Shown here one piece after another: positions 53,352 through 62,859 of a DNA stretch of 64,000 nt. Location: positions 186,001-250,000 of the forward strand of contig CAVPAM010000002.1 in NCBI GenBank assembly GCA_963701445.1, in the 5' to 3' direction. The notes under the pieces were generated by a model that saw only the letters and a program-made list of their open reading frames with translations, did no database searches and had not been told where the DNA came from. Made by a program: the position numbers and the translations under genes. Every line of letters starts with the position of its first letter. The stretch's first letter is position 1. Source of the stretch: CAKZLS01 sp963701445 (GTDB lineage Bacteria; Pseudomonadota; Alphaproteobacteria; Rhodospirillales; Defluviicoccaceae).

Positions 53352-53798
53352 TCAACCGCGCCCAGTTCCGTAAATTGACCGTGCACGCTTCTCGAAAGCA
53401 CTGACCATGCGCTGAACAGCCTGATTGAAGAGCGACCCGATCAGTTTCTGCAGGGTTCGAGACCGAAACTCGAAATCGATGTAGAAATCGATCACGCAAT
53501 TTCCGCGATCGTCCTGCTCGAACACCCAGTGATTGGTCAAATGATGGAAAGGCCCCTCGCGATAAAGGACGTCGATCCGATTGGGCCGTTTCAAACCCAC
53601 AGTGGACGTGAAACGCTCTCGGAATACCTTGAAGCCGATCACCAGGTCGGCAACGAAGGAATTGGGGCCTTCCCGCCGACGGATCCGGGTCGCCACACAC
53701 CACGGAAGAAACTCCGGGTATTTTTCAACATCTGCCACCAGATCAAAAATCTGTTCGGGAGTGTAGGGAACAGTGCGCTTTTCAGCGTGAGTTGGCAT
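53352..53798 (-). CDS. ratA: Coenzyme Q-binding / RatA-like START-domain protein
   Basis: 148 residues of the polyketide cyclase/COQ10 family, lipid-binding SRPBCC fold: YTPEQIFDLVADVEKYPEFLPWCVATRI, then REGPFHHLTNHWVFEQ and CVIDFYIDFEFRSRTLQKLIGSLFN. In mitochondria Coq10 delivers ubiquinone, whereas the E. coli relative RatA was described as a ribosome-association toxin. Position directly after lipA is conserved in alphaproteobacteria and favours a respiratory-chain role. Confidence 0.9.
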   Translation of the reverse strand: MPTHAEKRTVPYTPEQIFDLVADVEKYPEFLPWCVATRIRRREGPNSFVADLVIGFKVFRERFTSTVGLKRPNRIDVLYREGPFHHLTNHWVFEQDDRGNCVIDFYIDFEFRSRTLQKLIGSLFNQAVQRMVSAFEKRARSIYGTGRG

Positions 53799-53819
53799 TT
53801 CAGAAGGAATACGTGAAAG

Positions 53820-54770
53820 TTACGCTCTGGAAAGCAACGATTTCCGGGCCCCTCGCAACGCTTCGAAATCCTCGTCGGCGTGATAGGATGACCGGGTCAA
53901 CGGTGACGATGCCACCCGGAGAAACCCTTTCGCCAACCCGATCCGCTTGTAATCCTCGAACTCCCCGGGGGTCACAAAGCGATCAATGGGAGCATGTCGC
54001 GGCGTCGGTTGCAAGTATTGCCCGATGGTCAGAAAATCCACGCCCGCCGACACAAGGTCGTCCATCACCTGCAAGATTTCAGAACGCTCTTCGCCAAGGC
54101 CCACCATGACGCCCGACTTGGTGAAAATATCGGATCTCAGTTGCTTGGCCCGATCGAGGAGCCTTAAGGAATGGTAGTAGCGGGCCCCAGGCCGGATCGT
54201 CGGGTAAAGCCGAGGCACAGTCTCCAGATTGTGATTGAATACGTCGGGTCCAGCGTCGACCACCGCTTCGAGAGCCAGTTCCTTGCCGCGAAAATCCGGG
54301 GTCAGAACTTCGATCGTCGTCCCTGGCGACATCCGCCGGATTTTCTGAATGCAGAGCGCAAACTGGGTTGCCCCGCCGTCAACAAGGTCGTCCCTGTCAA
54401 CCGATGTGACCACCACATGCCGCAATCCCAACTTTGCGGTGGTCGCCGCCACTTCTTCGGGCTCCGAAGGATTGATCCCCGAAGGTTTGCCCGTGGCCAC
54501 ATTACAGAACGCGCAGCCACGCGTGCAAATATCGCCCAGGATCATCATGGTTGCATGTTTGCGCGACCAACATTCACCGATGTTAGGGCAAGCCGCCTCC
54601 TCGCACACCGTGTTGAGGCCGTGTTCACGCATGATCCGACGCGTTTCCGCATACCCCTCGGAATTCGGTGCCTTCACACGAATCCATTCCGGTTTCCGCG
54701 GAGACGGACGGATGGGCCGATTGACCTTTTCGGGATGCCTCGTGGTGTTCGTGTTCCGCATAACCAGCAT
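53820..54770 (-). CDS. lipA: Lipoyl synthase
   Basis: Radical-SAM enzyme that inserts two sulfurs into octanoyl groups on lipoyl domains. 316 residues. The auxiliary cluster cysteines are in TVCEEAACPNIGECWS and the radical-SAM triad in CTRGCAFCNVATG, with the C-terminal RSSYHADE serine motif. ATG 54770 or 54761 are possible starts. Its usual upstream partners, the pyruvate dehydrogenase genes, are not here: ftsB lies just 99 bases upstream. Confidence 0.95.
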   Translation of the reverse strand: MLVMRNTNTTRHPEKVNRPIRPSPRKPEWIRVKAPNSEGYAETRRIMREHGLNTVCEEAACPNIGECWSRKHATMMILGDICTRGCAFCNVATGKPSGINPSEPEEVAATTAKLGLRHVVVTSVDRDDLVDGGATQFALCIQKIRRMSPGTTIEVLTPDFRGKELALEAVVDAGPDVFNHNLETVPRLYPTIRPGARYYHSLRLLDRAKQLRSDIFTKSGVMVGLGEERSEILQVMDDLVSAGVDFLTIGQYLQPTPRHAPIDRFVTPGEFEDYKRIGLAKGFLRVASSPLTRSSYHADEDFEALRGARKSLLSRA

Positions 54771-54869
54771 ATGGAGCGTCTCCGTCCGACCGTCAAGCAG
54801 CCTGTTGCGGGTATGGTTGACGTCCCGTTTCCAACAACGACTCGGGCCCGCTGCCGCGCATGTTCGGCT

Positions 54870-55196
54870 TCACCGCGTCCCCGCGGATTCCTCGAAAATG
54901 ACTGTCTCGTCCCGATGTCCGAAATTCAGAATCCGCCTCGACCATTCGTCCAACATGTCAGGGTCCAGACTTTCCGGCCGAAGAAGCCCGACGCGGTGCT
55001 CGAGGAGGCTCCTTTCCGCGCGAATTTGGTTCAGCTCGACTTCCGCCGTCACCACGCGTTGTCCCAAACTTCGCCAAGCGATCAGTCCACGGTCGCCATG
55101 AATGACGTGATAGACAAAGTAACTCACGATACAGATGCCGATCGCCGGGCCGAGAACGTGGCGGGCGCGCGCGCGAAATTCAGCAATAAGAGCCAT
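54870..55196 (-). CDS. ftsB: Septum formation initiator FtsB/DivIC family
   Basis: 108 residues: a short cytoplasmic N-terminus, one transmembrane helix (IGICIVSYFVYHVIHG), a coiled coil (LGQRVVTAEVELNQIRAERSLLEHRVGLL) and a short periplasmic tail with ESLDPDMLDEWSRRILNFGH. It bridges FtsL and FtsQ at the division site. ATG 55196 is chosen over 55208 because GGGGAG precedes it. Following eno is the standard alphaproteobacterial arrangement. Confidence 0.9.
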   Translation of the reverse strand: MALIAEFRARARHVLGPAIGICIVSYFVYHVIHGDRGLIAWRSLGQRVVTAEVELNQIRAERSLLEHRVGLLRPESLDPDMLDEWSRRILNFGHRDETVIFEESAGTR

Positions 55197-55388
55197 CGCA
55201 CTCCCCATCCGTCACCGGCAGCAAAAAATCTGCCCGTGGTCTTCCGTCTCGCCCCGAAAAATCCCACATAAGACTATGAGGCCGATGAACTAAGTGAATG
55301 GTAAATAAGTACGCCGCCGTTTTTCAAATCACCCCATCCAACTCTAGAAATCGATTGGCATTCTATTATCTTCAGGAGATCCGTCACC

Positions 55389-55420
55389 AAAAAAAATAGG
55401 GCGGGTCACAAAACCCGCCC
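55389..55420 (-). terminator. Intrinsic terminator of eno
   Basis: On the minus strand the 8-bp stem GGGCGGGT / ACCCGCCC (55413-55420 with 55399-55406) has a six-base loop. After two bases it is followed by a run of eight T residues. It lies 32 bases after the eno stop, so ftsB must have its own promoter downstream. Confidence 0.93.
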
Positions 55421-55451
55421 AAATTGCACGATAAGCCTGAATTCTTGCGAA

Positions 55452-56732
55452 TCAGAGCTGTTTCATTGCCGATTTGCCCGCGTAAATCGCGGCGGATCCA
55501 AGTTGTTCTTCAATGCGGATCAGTTGATTATACTTCGCGATTCGATCCGAACGGCTCAACGATCCGGTTTTGATCTGCCCCGCGTTCGTCGCGACCGCGA
55601 TGTCGGCGATCGTCGCGTCTTCGGTTTCGCCCGAGCGATGCGAGATCACCGAAGTGTAGCTGGCTTTATGAGCCATCTCCACCGCAGCCAACGTTTCCGT
55701 CAGAGTTCCAATCTGATTGACCTTCACCAGAATGGAATTGGCGATCCCTCGATCGATTCCGTCCGACAGACGCGTGGGGTTGGTCACAAACAGATCGTCA
55801 CCCACCAGCTGGACTTTTCCGCCGAGTTCTTCCGTGAGCACCTTCCACCCGTCCCAGTCGTCTTCGGACATTCCGTCCTCGATCGAAACGATAGGGAACC
55901 GCGCGACAAGATCCGCGAGATATCGGGCATTGCCCAGCGCATCGAGCGTCTTGTTCTCTCCCGCCAGCAGATACTTCCCATCCTTGAAATACTCACTGGA
56001 TGCACAGTCGAGCGCGAGATACACATCGTCACCCGGGCGATACCCGGCCGCCTCGATCGCCTTCATGATGAATCCAAGGGCCTCGTCGGCGCTGTTCAGA
56101 GCCGGGGCAAATCCCCCCTCGTCACCGACGTTGGTATTGTGGCCGGCATCCTTGAGACCCTTTTTGAGAGCCTGGAACACCTCCGCTCCCATGCGAACGG
56201 CGTCGGCGATGGTCGATGCGCCAAACGGCATGATCATGAATTCTTGAATATCGATGGGATTGTCCGCGTGCGCGCCGCCGTTGACGATATTCATCATCGG
56301 TACCGGCAGAACACGGGCCTGGGTTCCACCAATGTAACGATAAAGCGGCAAATCCGCCTCTTCGGCCGCTGCTTTCGCCACGGCCATACTCACTCCAAGT
56401 ATGGCGTTTGCGCCGATGCGCCCCTTGTTGGCGGTACCATCAAGATCGATCATCGATTGATCGATTTGAACTTGGTTCGCCGCTTCCATTCCCGCTATCG
56501 CGTCGAAAATCTCGCCGTTGACGGACGCAACAGCCTTGGTGACACCCTTGCCACCATAGCGTGTTTTGTCTCCGTCGCGAAGTTCCACGGCTTCATGGAT
56601 TCCGGTGGAAGCACCGGACGGCACCGCCGCGCGTCCCATGGCTCCGCTTTCCAAGGCAACGTCAACCTCCACGGTTGGATTGCCACGGCTGTCAACAATT
56701 TCCCGTGCTGTAACATCAATGATGGCAGTCAT
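55452..56732 (-). CDS. eno: Enolase
   Basis: Glycolytic phosphopyruvate hydratase, 426 residues. IIDVTAREIVDSRGNPTVEVDV start, PSGASTGIHEAVELRDGD, the magnesium and catalytic residues in GDEGGFAP, SIEDGMSEDDWDGW, LVGDDLFVTNP, KVNQIGTLTET and ISHRSGETED. Complete and in frame, followed by a strong terminator. Confidence 0.97.
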   Translation of the reverse strand: MTAIIDVTAREIVDSRGNPTVEVDVALESGAMGRAAVPSGASTGIHEAVELRDGDKTRYGGKGVTKAVASVNGEIFDAIAGMEAANQVQIDQSMIDLDGTANKGRIGANAILGVSMAVAKAAAEEADLPLYRYIGGTQARVLPVPMMNIVNGGAHADNPIDIQEFMIMPFGASTIADAVRMGAEVFQALKKGLKDAGHNTNVGDEGGFAPALNSADEALGFIMKAIEAAGYRPGDDVYLALDCASSEYFKDGKYLLAGENKTLDALGNARYLADLVARFPIVSIEDGMSEDDWDGWKVLTEELGGKVQLVGDDLFVTNPTRLSDGIDRGIANSILVKVNQIGTLTETLAAVEMAHKASYTSVISHRSGETEDATIADIAVATNAGQIKTGSLSRSDRIAKYNQLIRIEEQLGSAAIYAGKSAMKQL

Positions 56733-56899
56733 TTAACACTAGCTCCTCTCCCCTAGGCAGCAATTAATTTTGCAGCGCACTACTTTAAGATGATTGACTC
56801 TGTTTCGGCGAACGCCCGGCAAAAACTCATACCCCCATCCCTCTGTCGTGGCAAGCACGCGACCCGCGCACGATCGGGAGGCCAGCAGTTGTATTTGCG

Positions 56900-57742
56900 C
56901 TAAAGCGTCACGGGGTTCTCTTTCGCGAGGCGGTCAAATCGAAGAAGAACCTCGACCACCTCGGGCAACTGCGCGAACGAGATCATATTCGGTCCGTCGC
57001 TAATCGCACGATCCGGATCGGGATGCGTCTCAATGAAGACCGCCGCCACGCCGACGGCGACGGCCGCCCGCGCCAGGACGGGAGCAAACTCCCTCTGACC
57101 GCCCGATGACGTTCCCTGGCCACCGGGTTGCTGAACGGAGTGAGTGGCATCAAAGACGACGGGGCAGCCGGTCCGCGTCAGGATTGGCAGCGCCCGCATA
57201 TCGCTCACGAGCGTATTGTAACCAAAGCTTGAGCCCCGCTCGCACACCATCACGGAGTCGTTTCCGGAACGCCTGATTTTTTCCACGACATTGGCCATGT
57301 CCCAAGGAGCGAGGAATTGACCTTTTTTGACATTGATGGCGCGTCCGGTCGCCGCCGCGGCCATCAACAGGTCCGTTTGCCGACAGAGAAACGCCGGTAT
57401 TTGAAGCACGTCCACGACTTCGGCAACGGGCCCGCATTGATCCGGCGCGTGCACGTCCGTGAGCACCGGCAGTCCGAACGTTTCGCGGATCTCGGCAAAC
57501 ACGGCCAACGCGGATTTCATTCCGACACCGCGCGCTCCATCCAAGCTTGTTCGGTTTGCCTTGTCGTATGACGTCTTATAGATCAGCCCCACTCCGACCC
57601 TGTCGGCGATCTCCTTGATGGCGTGAGCCGTTTCCAGGGCATGATCCCGGCTTTCCATCACGCAAGGGCCGGCAATCAATGTCATCGGCATGTCATTGCC
57701 AAGCGTGAGGTCGCCAATGGAAACGTGATGTTGTTCGGTCAT
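56900..57742 (-). CDS. kdsA: 3-deoxy-8-phosphooctulonate synthase (KDO-8-P synthase)
   Basis: Makes KDO-8-phosphate from arabinose 5-phosphate and PEP for lipopolysaccharide core. 280 residues: LIAGPCVMESRDHAL, IYKTSYDKANRTSLDGARGVG, LPVLTDVHAPDQC, LQIPAFLCRQTDLL, CERGSSFGYNTLVSDMR, VFDATHSVQQPGGQGTSSGG and ETHPDPDRAISDG. Metal-dependence residues (the cysteine of metal-dependent enzymes against asparagine) are not decided here. It lies between pyrG and eno, the usual alphaproteobacterial place. Confidence 0.95.
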   Translation of the reverse strand: MTEQHHVSIGDLTLGNDMPMTLIAGPCVMESRDHALETAHAIKEIADRVGVGLIYKTSYDKANRTSLDGARGVGMKSALAVFAEIRETFGLPVLTDVHAPDQCGPVAEVVDVLQIPAFLCRQTDLLMAAAATGRAINVKKGQFLAPWDMANVVEKIRRSGNDSVMVCERGSSFGYNTLVSDMRALPILTRTGCPVVFDATHSVQQPGGQGTSSGGQREFAPVLARAAVAVGVAAVFIETHPDPDRAISDGPNMISFAQLPEVVEVLLRFDRLAKENPVTL

Positions 57743-57839
57743 TGGGGTATCGTCCCTGTGTTACCAGCCATCTCTGGCCGCATGTGCACGATCGACGCGG
57801 GATTCTTGAGTTGGTATCGCGTTCTCCACGGTCGGAACT

Positions 57840-59465
57840 CTAAACCAGCCGCGATTGCTCGACTGCGGCACGGATAAACGATGTAAACAAGGGATGCGGA
57901 TCGAAAGGCTTGGATTTCAACTCGGGATGAAACTGCACTCCGATAAACCAAGGGTGATCCGGAATCTCAACGATTTCCGGCAACAGTCCGTCGGGAGACA
58001 TTCCAGAGAAGACAAGCCCGCATCTTTCAAGGATTGCTATATAATTACCGTTGACTTCGTAACGGTGCCTGTGCCGTTCGCTGATCCTGTCCGTCTGGAA
58101 GATCTGTCGCGCGCGACTGTTTTCCCTGAGCACGCATTCATAGGCACCGAGGCGCATCGTGCCGCCTAAATCCCCATTTGCCTTGCGGTGCTCGAGTGTC
58201 GTTCCCCTCATCCATTCCGTCATGAGACCGACGACCGGCGCCTTGCACGGACCGAATTCGGTCGAACCGGCCTCGGGTATGCCAGCCAGGTTCTGGGCAG
58301 CCTCGATGACCGCCATTTGCATTCCGAAACAGATGCCGAAATAAGGGACCTTGCGCTCCCTCGCAAATCGAGCCGCTTCGACTTTACCGCGCGCGCCTCT
58401 CTCGCCGAACCCTCCGGGAATGAGAATGCCATGCACACCTTCAAGCTCGTGAAGGGTATCGCCCGTCTCAAAAACCTCGGAATCGATCCAGTTGATGTTG
58501 ACGCGAACGTGGTTGGCGATACCGCCATGATTCAACGCTTCCGCCAGCGACTTGTACGCGTCGAGCAAACCCGTGTACTTGCCGACAACGGAAATCGTGA
58601 CCTCCCCTTCGGGCAAGGTGTAGCGTTTCACGATATCCAGCCATTTCCCGAGATCCGGTGGCGGCGCGGTCAATCCGAAGTGGGAGCACACTTCGTCGTC
58701 CAAGCCCTCGTCGTGATAGCTGATGGGTACGGCATAGATCGAACTGACATCCAGTGCGGGTATGACCGCCTCATGACGAACATTACAGAACAGCCCGATC
58801 TTTCGGCGTTCCGCTTCCGGGATTGATCGATCCGCGCGACACAACAGAAGGTCCGGTTGGATCCCGACACTGAGAAGCTCTTTTACCGAATGCTGGGTCG
58901 GCTTTGTTTTCAACTCTCCCGCGGCGGGAAGGAAGGGTATAAGGGTAACATGAATGTACATGACCCTCTGCCGCCCCAGCTCGTTTCCAAGCTGACGAAT
59001 CGCTTCCAGGAATGGCAGGCTTTCGATATCGCCAACGGTACCGCCGATCTCGCAGAGAACGAAGTCCTCATCCGAAAGGTCATTCAAGACAAACTGCTTG
59101 ATGGCATCGGTGACGTGCGGGATGACCTGAATAGTGGCTCCCAGGTAATCGCCATGCCGCTCTCGGGCGATAACATCCGAGTAGATCCGGCCGGTGGTGA
59201 CGTTGTCGCTTTTTCTCGCTGGAACCCCGGTAAATCTCTCGTAGTGTCCGAGGTCAAGATCCGTCTCCGCTCCGTCATCGGTTACGAAAACTTCACCGTG
59301 TTGGTAAGGGCTCATCGTTCCGGGATCGACGTTAATGTAAGGATCCAGCTTGCGTAATCTAACCTTGAAACCGCGCGATTGAAGAAGCGCCCCCAAGGCC
59401 GCGGAAGCGAGACCTTTGCCAAGGGAAGAAACCACGCCGCCGGTAATGAAGATGAACCGGATCAT
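57840..59465 (-). CDS. pyrG: CTP synthase
   Basis: Aminates UTP to CTP using glutamine. 541 residues from ATG 59465; an upstream start three codons earlier is possible. The synthase domain has FIFITGGVVSSLGKGLASAALGALLQ and DPYINVDPGTMSPYQHGEVFVTDDGAETDLDLGHYERF in order. The glutaminase domain has IPGGFGERGARG, the nucleophile cysteine in FGICFGMQMAVIE, and HPELKSKPFDP. Intact. Confidence 0.96.
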   Translation of the reverse strand: MIRFIFITGGVVSSLGKGLASAALGALLQSRGFKVRLRKLDPYINVDPGTMSPYQHGEVFVTDDGAETDLDLGHYERFTGVPARKSDNVTTGRIYSDVIARERHGDYLGATIQVIPHVTDAIKQFVLNDLSDEDFVLCEIGGTVGDIESLPFLEAIRQLGNELGRQRVMYIHVTLIPFLPAAGELKTKPTQHSVKELLSVGIQPDLLLCRADRSIPEAERRKIGLFCNVRHEAVIPALDVSSIYAVPISYHDEGLDDEVCSHFGLTAPPPDLGKWLDIVKRYTLPEGEVTISVVGKYTGLLDAYKSLAEALNHGGIANHVRVNINWIDSEVFETGDTLHELEGVHGILIPGGFGERGARGKVEAARFARERKVPYFGICFGMQMAVIEAAQNLAGIPEAGSTEFGPCKAPVVGLMTEWMRGTTLEHRKANGDLGGTMRLGAYECVLRENSRARQIFQTDRISERHRHRYEVNGNYIAILERCGLVFSGMSPDGLLPEIVEIPDHPWFIGVQFHPELKSKPFDPHPLFTSFIRAAVEQSRLV

Positions 59466-59533
59466 GGAGTTCAAATCGATACCATCAATACGTACTGACC
59501 AGACTTGAGGCGATCGATACGCTCGCCCGCCGA

Positions 59534-59565
59534 AAAAGTTAGAAGGCGGGATCGCCGCCTTCTAA
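59534..59565 (-). terminator. Intrinsic terminator of tpiA-secG
   Basis: Perfect 11-bp stem TTAGAAGGCGG / CCGCCTTCTAA (59539-59549 with 59555-59565), five-base loop, followed on the minus strand by CTTTTTCGG. It lies 35 bases after the secG stop and 69 before the pyrG start, so pyrG is transcribed separately. Confidence 0.92.
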
Positions 59566-59599
59566 TGATCGTTCCAATTTCAAGCTTTCTTCAAAACCC

Positions 59600-59923
59600 C
59601 TACCGGGCGAGGGGAGCGGTGGGCTCCCCGGGTTTGGCGGGAATCTGCTCAACCGCGGCCGGAGGTTGATCAAGAATTGATTCGGACACTCGATCCCCAC
59701 CCGACAATTTCGCCAACACGAGGCTGGTGAGAATGAACAAGGTAGCAAGTATGGCCGTGGTTCTTGTCAGCAGGTTTGCGGTACTCCGCCCCGTCAAGAA
59801 CCCGCTCATCCCACCGCCGCCGCCAATACCAAGCGCTCCGCCCTCGCTTCGTTGGAGAAGCACCACGCCGACAAGGCCCGCGGCAATCAGCAAGTGGATA
59901 ACGAGGATTATAGTAATCATCAA
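59600..59923 (-). CDS. secG: Protein-export membrane protein SecG
   Basis: 107 residues, auxiliary SecYEG translocon subunit. Two transmembrane helices (IILVIHLLIAAGLVGVVLLQ and TTAILATLFILTSLVLA) flank the glycine-rich cytoplasmic loop RSEGGALGIGGGGGMSGF. A Pro/Ala-rich tail follows, common in alphaproteobacteria. It follows tpiA by 25 bases and ends in a strong terminator. Confidence 0.93.
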   Translation of the reverse strand: MMITIILVIHLLIAAGLVGVVLLQRSEGGALGIGGGGGMSGFLTGRSTANLLTRTTAILATLFILTSLVLAKLSGGDRVSESILDQPPAAVEQIPAKPGEPTAPLAR

Positions 59924-59948
59924 ACCGACCGATCGATTTTTCTACACG

Positions 59949-60708
59949 TTACGGGCAACTCTGAGCGACTGTCCAAAAGTCATCGGCCTTCAAGGCCGCG
60001 CCGCCGATGAGACCGCCATCGATATCCGGTTGCGCCAGTAGCTCCGCGGCATTTTTCGGATTCATCGAGCCACCATACAGTATTCGCATCGCGTCGGCGT
60101 TGGCTTGGCCGATTTTACCGGCCAGCTCGCCCCGGATCATGTGATGAACCTCCTGCGCCTGCTCTTTCGTCGCGGTGCGACCGGTTCCGATTGCCCAGAC
60201 CGGCTCGTATGCGATCACGGTGTTGGCGCCCGTCGCTCCGTCGGGAAGAGACCCATGCACCTGTCGCTGATTGATCTCGAGACGTCTTGCCGGCATCCCG
60301 CTCCTCCAAGGTCTCGCCGACGCAAACGATCGCGATAAGACCCGCCGCCAACGCGGCTTCCGCCTTTGCCTTTACCACCGCGTCCGTCTCGCCGTGGTTG
60401 GTCCTGCGTTCGGAGTGCCCGACAATGACATAGGTACAACCCAAGTCCTTGAGCATCCAGGCGCTGATGTCTCCCGTGTGAGCCCCCTTTTCCTGCATAT
60501 GGCAGTCCTGTCCACCGACGGCGACGCCACTCCCCGCCACCTTATCGATGACCGAGGAAATAAGCGTGGCCGCCGGACAGACGAGAATCTCGAACTTCGG
60601 AGATGATCCGGACTTCGTCCGCGACGCGACATCGCCCGCCAGGGCCAGGCCGTCGGCCTTCAATCCGTTCATCTTCCAGTTGCCGGCGATCAAAAAGCGT
60701 CTGGCCAT
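59949..60708 (-). pseudogene. tpiA: tpiA, triosephosphate isomerase, frame broken by one extra base
   Basis: Glycolytic isomerase. From ATG 60708 the first frame has LIAGNWKMNGL with the substrate lysine, the catalytic histidine in VIVGHSERR and IVCVGETLEERDAGKT. The sequence AAGACGTCTCGAG near 60279-60285 has one base too many. The other frame continues LEINQRQVHGSLPDG, the catalytic glutamate in IAYEPVWAIGTGRTA, and ILYGGSMNPKNAAELL to the stop at 59949. The restored length is 252, normal. His and Glu of the active site end up in different frames. Sequence error suspected. Confidence 0.92.
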
Positions 60709-60967
60709 AATCTTCTCCCTGAAACCCAGTTGGATTAAAACACCATGAATAGCGATTTGGTTTGCACGTCTTTAGCATAGCGTCGTGAGACGTCCAACAC
60801 GTACCTCTCGCGAGACAGCTCCAAAATGTGGCCCGCCACCAGCAGCGGGCTGGTGTCGTTGGCGTTTGCGGCTTGCTAGGTTTCGCTCGCATTTCTATGA
60901 TGCCAGACACTCACGTCGCCATACTGTCGCGAAATCACAATAAAGCCCACCTGACCTTAAGCCAGCC

Positions 60968-62848
60968 ATGCTCGAAGCCATTCGCAAGCGTTCCGCATCT
61001 TTCGTCGTCAAGCTCCTGTTATTGCTGCTCGTTCTCAGCTTCGGGCTTTGGGGCATCGGGGACGTACTCAGTCCCAATCCGCAGAACGAATGGGCCGCGA
61101 AAGTCGGCGATGTAGCCGTTCCCAACTACGTTCTGCGTGACGAATATCAGAATGAGCTTCGCCGCCTTCGCCAGGTTCTCGGAAACGACATCGACCGGGA
61201 GCGCGCCCGCGATCTCGGCCTTCCCCAAAATGCCTTGAGTCAAATCGTCAATCGGACCCTTCTGGACCTGGGGGCGGCCGACCTGGGGGTGGTCGCCAGC
61301 GACAACGTCGTCCGTCAAACCGTTCAGGCGAACCCCGTCTTTCGCAATCAACAGGGTTCCTTCGACAAGCAGGTATTCGATAATCTCATTCGGAACAGCG
61401 GTTTAACCGAGGTCGGCTATTTGGATACCGTGAGAGGCGATCTCGTTCGCGGGCAGTTCGTCAACAGCATATTGGCGGGTGCCGCCGCTCCGAGGCAGTT
61501 GTTGGATGAGCTGTACCGTTATCGAAACGAGAAGCGCGTCGTCACCTACATGCGGATCGAAAACGCGACGATGACCGAATTGGCCGGCGCGGATGAAACC
61601 GCATTACGCGCTTTCCACGGCGAAAACGCGTCCCTGTTTACCGCTCCCGAATATCGATCGGTCACCGCGTTGATCTTGAACCCAAAGGATTTGACCGCCG
61701 AGATTTCGATTTCACGGGAAGAGCTGGAAACGGCTTTTCAGGAGAGGTTTGAAAGCTATGGCGAACCCGAGCGCCGTACTCTCGAGCAGATGACCTTCAC
61801 GGACGAACAAGCGGGTCAGCTTGCCCTTGGACGCATCTCTGGCGGAGCGGACTTCGCTACCGTGGCGCAGGAGAACGCCGGCTTGGACGCCAATGCCATC
61901 CAGTTGGGAACCGTCAGTCGCGAACAAGTCCTGCCGGAATTGGCCGACGCCGCGTTCCAACTCCCGGAGGGAGCGGTGTCGAACCTTATAGAGAGCCCCC
62001 TCGGGTGGCATTTGATCCAAGTGACCTCGATCCAACCAGCGCAACGGCGGAGCCTGGATGAGGTCGGAGATCAGCTGACCAAAGAACTCGCCAATGAGAG
62101 GGCCATCGATGCCCTGATAGACCTCTCGGCCCGCTTGGAAGATGCCCTCGCCGGGGGCGCGACGTTGGAAGAAGCGGCCAGCCAGATTGGCTTGAAGCCG
62201 TTGAAGATCGAGGCCCTCGACAGCAACGGCCTCGACCCCGAAGGCAAGCAGGTCGGCGATCTACCTCAGGGCTTCGTGGATACGGCGTTCAGCACAAGCG
62301 AAAACACCGAGAGCCCGTTGGTCGAGGCGGACAGGGACGGCGGCTATTTCGTCGTGCGGGTCGACAAGGTTACCCCGGCGTCGCCTAAGCCCTTCGAGGT
62401 AGCCCGAACCGAGGTCGAGCAGGCCTGGGCGGCCGTGAAACGCAGCGAAGCCGCGGAAGTAAAAGCGAAGGCGATCGCCCGCGGTATCGAGGAGGGAGCA
62501 TCATTCTCGGCGGCGGCTGCGGAACAAGGACTGACGGTAAACACCTCACCTCCCATCTCCCGTTCAGGCGAGGGAGCTTCGGTCGATCTGGAAATGGCCC
62601 TGATCCGTTCGGCGTTTCAAACTCAGCCGGAAAAGGTGTTTGTCGCCACGGGCCAGAATGCCGCGTTCGTGGCGAGCGTAACAGACGTCATCGCGGCCGA
62701 CCCCGCGTCCGAAACTCAAAAATTCGATGCGCTCGCGCGCGATACGCAAGCCACCGAACAGAACGATATGCTCTCTCAGTTGACGCAGGGCCTTACAAAA
62801 CAGTACCCGGTTGAAATCAACGCTCAAGCTGTCGAACAGCTTTATTAG
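60968..62848 (+). CDS. ppiD: Peptidyl-prolyl cis-trans isomerase, PpiD/SurA-like membrane chaperone
   Basis: 626 residues. An N-terminal membrane anchor (FVVKLLLLLLVLSFGLWGIGDVL) is followed by a periplasmic SurA-N-like chaperone domain (residues about 40-200) and a parvulin domain (about 265-365: ADFATVAQEN, LGTVSREQVLPELADAAFQLPEGAVSNLIESPLGWHLIQV in order). A long C-terminal helical domain completes the PpiD-like layout. It assists folding of exported proteins. It lies upstream of trpE and divergent from tpiA, the usual alphaproteobacterial order. Confidence 0.92.
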   Translation: MLEAIRKRSASFVVKLLLLLLVLSFGLWGIGDVLSPNPQNEWAAKVGDVAVPNYVLRDEYQNELRRLRQVLGNDIDRERARDLGLPQNALSQIVNRTLLDLGAADLGVVASDNVVRQTVQANPVFRNQQGSFDKQVFDNLIRNSGLTEVGYLDTVRGDLVRGQFVNSILAGAAAPRQLLDELYRYRNEKRVVTYMRIENATMTELAGADETALRAFHGENASLFTAPEYRSVTALILNPKDLTAEISISREELETAFQERFESYGEPERRTLEQMTFTDEQAGQLALGRISGGADFATVAQENAGLDANAIQLGTVSREQVLPELADAAFQLPEGAVSNLIESPLGWHLIQVTSIQPAQRRSLDEVGDQLTKELANERAIDALIDLSARLEDALAGGATLEEAASQIGLKPLKIEALDSNGLDPEGKQVGDLPQGFVDTAFSTSENTESPLVEADRDGGYFVVRVDKVTPASPKPFEVARTEVEQAWAAVKRSEAAEVKAKAIARGIEEGASFSAAAAEQGLTVNTSPPISRSGEGASVDLEMALIRSAFQTQPEKVFVATGQNAAFVASVTDVIAADPASETQKFDALARDTQATEQNDMLSQLTQGLTKQYPVEINAQAVEQLY

Positions 62849-62859
62849 CGTGTTTTGAC

